Assembly (NCBI GenBank): GCA_963789885.1
Contig: CAWBNB010000003.1
Span: 371,775 to 435,774, forward strand
DNA length: 64,000 nt
DNA from: DATEDA01 sp963789885
GTDB lineage: Bacteria > Pseudomonadota > Gammaproteobacteria > Burkholderiales > SG8-39
Reading direction: 5' to 3'
This document shows positions 62,472-64,000 of the stretch, piece by piece; within the stretch, counting starts at the first letter, position 1; each line of letters opens with the position of its first letter. The translations under genes and the position numbers were made by a program. The notes beneath the pieces are model-generated. The model was not told the origin of the DNA. It saw nothing but the letters and a program-made list of their open reading frames with translations, and ran no database searches.

Positions 62472-63944
62472 ATGAACAAACCCGATCTCCAGCGCTCCGC
62501 GCCAGCGCAGCGCCCGGAAGAGGTCGTCGGGCTGCGGCAGTTCGCGGACAGGGCTTTCACGCGCGCGGTCGGGGCCGCGCTCGTTCCAGGCAATCGCGTC
62601 CGGATCCTCAGAGATGCGACCGAGAACTTTCCGGCGTGGCTCGAAGCGATCCGCTCTGCCGAGCGGACCGTGTATTTCGAGAGCTACATCATCGGCGACG
62701 ACCCAGTCGGACGCGAGTTCGTGCAGGCGCTCGCCGAGCGTGCGCGAGCGGGGGTCCGAGTGCGACTGCTGCATGACTGGCTCGGCACCCGCGCGTCGCG
62801 CTCGCTTTTTACCCCGCTCGTCGAAGCCGGCGGGGCGGTGTGCGTGTTCAACCCGCCGCGCCTCGACAGCCCGATCGGCTGGCTCACGCGCGATCACCGC
62901 AAGAGCATCGCGGTCGACGGGCGCGTCGGATTCGTCAGCGGACTCTGTCCGAGTGCGAAGTGGCTTGGCGATCCCGCGCGCAGGCTCGACGTCTGGCGCG
63001 ACACGGGTCTCGAGATCGGCGGCCCGGCGGTGGCGGAGGTCGAGCGGGCATTCGCCCAGGTCTGGCGGACTGGCGGAGGAGATCCGATCGACGAAGCGGA
63101 GCTCACGCCGCCGGACGCGATCCCGGCGGCGGGTGACGTCTCGCTCAGGGTCATCGCCACCGTCCCGAACTCGGGCGGGCTGTTGCGGCTTGACCAGCTG
63201 ATCGCCGCCGGCGCGCAGGAGCGGCTCTGGCTCACGGATGCCTACTTCGTCAGCCTCACGCCGTACGTCCAGGCGCTCTGTGCGGCCGCGCGCGATGACG
63301 TCGACGTCCGCCTGCTCGTCCCCGGGGCGAGCGACGTCCCCGTCGTGAGCCGGATCTCACGGGCCGGCTATCGGCCGCTGCTCGAAGGCGGCGTGCGGGT
63401 GTTCGAGTGGAACGGCAGCATGCTCCACGCGAAGAGCGCCGTTGCGGATGACCGCTGGACCCGAGTCGGTTCGACCAACCTCAACATCGCCAGCTGGCTC
63501 ACCAATTACGAGCTCGACGTTGCGATCGAGGACGAGCGGATCGTCGCCGGGATGGCGGCGATGTACGAGCGGGATCTCGGAAACGCGACCGAGATCGTGC
63601 TCGGCAAGCGTTATCGCGTGGGCGCGTCGCCCGCCTCATCCGCGTCGCGGCATGGACGACGGGCGCTCTCGGGGAGTGCGGGGCGCGCGGCGGCCGGTGC
63701 GATGAGCGTCGGTGCCGCCGTCGGCGCGGCGCTCACGAGCCGCCGTACTCTCGGGCCCGCGGAGGCGAACCTGCTCGCCATCGTCGCCGCGATCCTGATC
63801 GGGGTCGCGGTGGTCGGCGTACTCTTCCCGCCGCTGCTCGCATACCCGCTCGCGCTGATCGCTGTGTGGGTCGGGATCGTGATGCTGATTCGGGCGCGGC
63901 GGCTGTGGCGCGAGCGGCGCAAGGGCAGCCGCGCTCCGGGCTGA
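62472..63944 (+). CDS. Cardiolipin synthase-like phospholipase D protein
   Basis: The ATG at 62472 gives 490 residues. Two PLD/HKD motifs are seen: TRDHRKSIAVDGRVGFVSGL and GSMLHAKSAVADDRWTRVGS then TN. An ESYIIGDDPVGREFVQALAE segment and LTDAYFVSLTPYVQ fit ClsA/B/C-like enzymes. Unlike classic ClsA, the membrane segments are at the C-terminus (NLLAIVAAILIGVAVVGVLF and AYPLALIAVWVGIVMLIRAR). It would join phosphatidylglycerol or PE-derived groups to make cardiolipin. Another PLD transferase role cannot be excluded. Confidence 0.88.
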   Translation: MNKPDLQRSAPAQRPEEVVGLRQFADRAFTRAVGAALVPGNRVRILRDATENFPAWLEAIRSAERTVYFESYIIGDDPVGREFVQALAERARAGVRVRLLHDWLGTRASRSLFTPLVEAGGAVCVFNPPRLDSPIGWLTRDHRKSIAVDGRVGFVSGLCPSAKWLGDPARRLDVWRDTGLEIGGPAVAEVERAFAQVWRTGGGDPIDEAELTPPDAIPAAGDVSLRVIATVPNSGGLLRLDQLIAAGAQERLWLTDAYFVSLTPYVQALCAAARDDVDVRLLVPGASDVPVVSRISRAGYRPLLEGGVRVFEWNGSMLHAKSAVADDRWTRVGSTNLNIASWLTNYELDVAIEDERIVAGMAAMYERDLGNATEIVLGKRYRVGASPASSASRHGRRALSGSAGRAAAGAMSVGAAVGAALTSRRTLGPAEANLLAIVAAILIGVAVVGVLFPPLLAYPLALIAVWVGIVMLIRARRLWRERRKGSRAPG

Positions 63945-63972
63945 TCCGGTGGCCGCGCCGGGGTGGCTCTGC

Positions 63973-63978
63973 TAGAAT
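63973..63978 (+). promoter_or_regulatory. -10 box of the tRNA gene at the right edge
   Basis: TAGAAT lies 11 bases before the tRNA start. No clear -35 box was seen. Confidence 0.4.
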
Positions 63979-63988
63979 TCGCGGCCTC

Positions 63989-64000
63989 GCGCCCGTAGCT
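63989..64000 (+). tRNA. Start of a tRNA gene, probably tRNA-Arg (partial)
   Basis: GCGCCCGTAGCT is the first 12 bases of many bacterial tRNA-Arg genes (acceptor strand, U8 and D-arm start). The rest lies outside the window, so isotype is a guess. Confidence 0.5.

Overview
The window is GC-rich chromosomal DNA from a betaproteobacterium. The tmRNA on the minus strand near 18 kb encodes the tag ANDERFALAA, which is typical of that class. The central gene order (ompA-type genes, ubiG, gph, gyrA, serC, serA, pheA, hisC, tyrA, aroA, cmk, rpsA, ihfB, lapA, lapB, ugd, rfaE1, hldD, cysM, rlmD) is also a betaproteobacterial arrangement. No species can be named from the sequence alone.

Layout. (1) 1-2.1 kb: a partial membrane glycosyltransferase and a Tat-type secreted methyltransferase. 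(2) 2.14-17.8 kb: a genomic island in the 3' end of ssrA, bounded by a 27-bp direct repeat, with its integrase next to the tmRNA gene. It holds a frameshifted AlpA gene, part of a recombinase-in-trio module cut by an IS3-family element, a 5'-truncated MFS gene, a sigma-54 activator with a matching sigma-54 promoter, and a row of exported proteins (SYLF, DUF1254/1214, HAD phosphatase, outer-membrane protein, MltF-like lytic transglycosylase). (3) 17.8-44.9 kb: core genome. It carries ssrA, gph, ubiG, three OmpA-type paralogues, a frameshifted deaminase gene, gyrA, the serine and aromatic amino-acid genes, rpsA/ihfB/lapAB, nucleotide-sugar and heptose genes, cysM, an exonuclease, rlmD, and a yccA-type gene with two indels. 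(4) 45.1-46.8 kb: tRNA-Ser(UGA) with a 1.65-kb decayed mini-island at its 3' end. (5) 46.8-51.07 kb: a polysaccharide chain-length protein with an integrase-like C-terminal domain, an XRE regulator, lysC and a 59-residue ORF. (6) 51.07-62.33 kb: an 11-kb island at tRNA-Ser(GCU). Its cargo is an integron: a truncated intI, five attC sites and leftward-reading cassettes (APH-like kinase, DUF1330 protein, BrnT/BrnA toxin-antitoxin, ATC-hydrolase-like protein), interrupted by IS481 and IS91-family elements. (7) 62.3-64 kb: tRNA-Ser(GCU), a cardiolipin-synthase-like gene and the first bases of a tRNA-Arg.

The two tRNA-Ser islands belong to one element family. Both read, outward from the tRNA, as integrase, (cargo), an array of five hairpins, an AlpA-type gene, a short end motif, then the far att site. 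The 840-bp hairpin-alpA segment is present in both, in inverted orientation, and the stems are kept while loops and some stem pairs differ. The small copy lacks cargo and the large copy carries the integron. This family, the chain-length/integrase fusion, and the sigma-54 controlled exported-protein cluster are the most interesting parts of the window.
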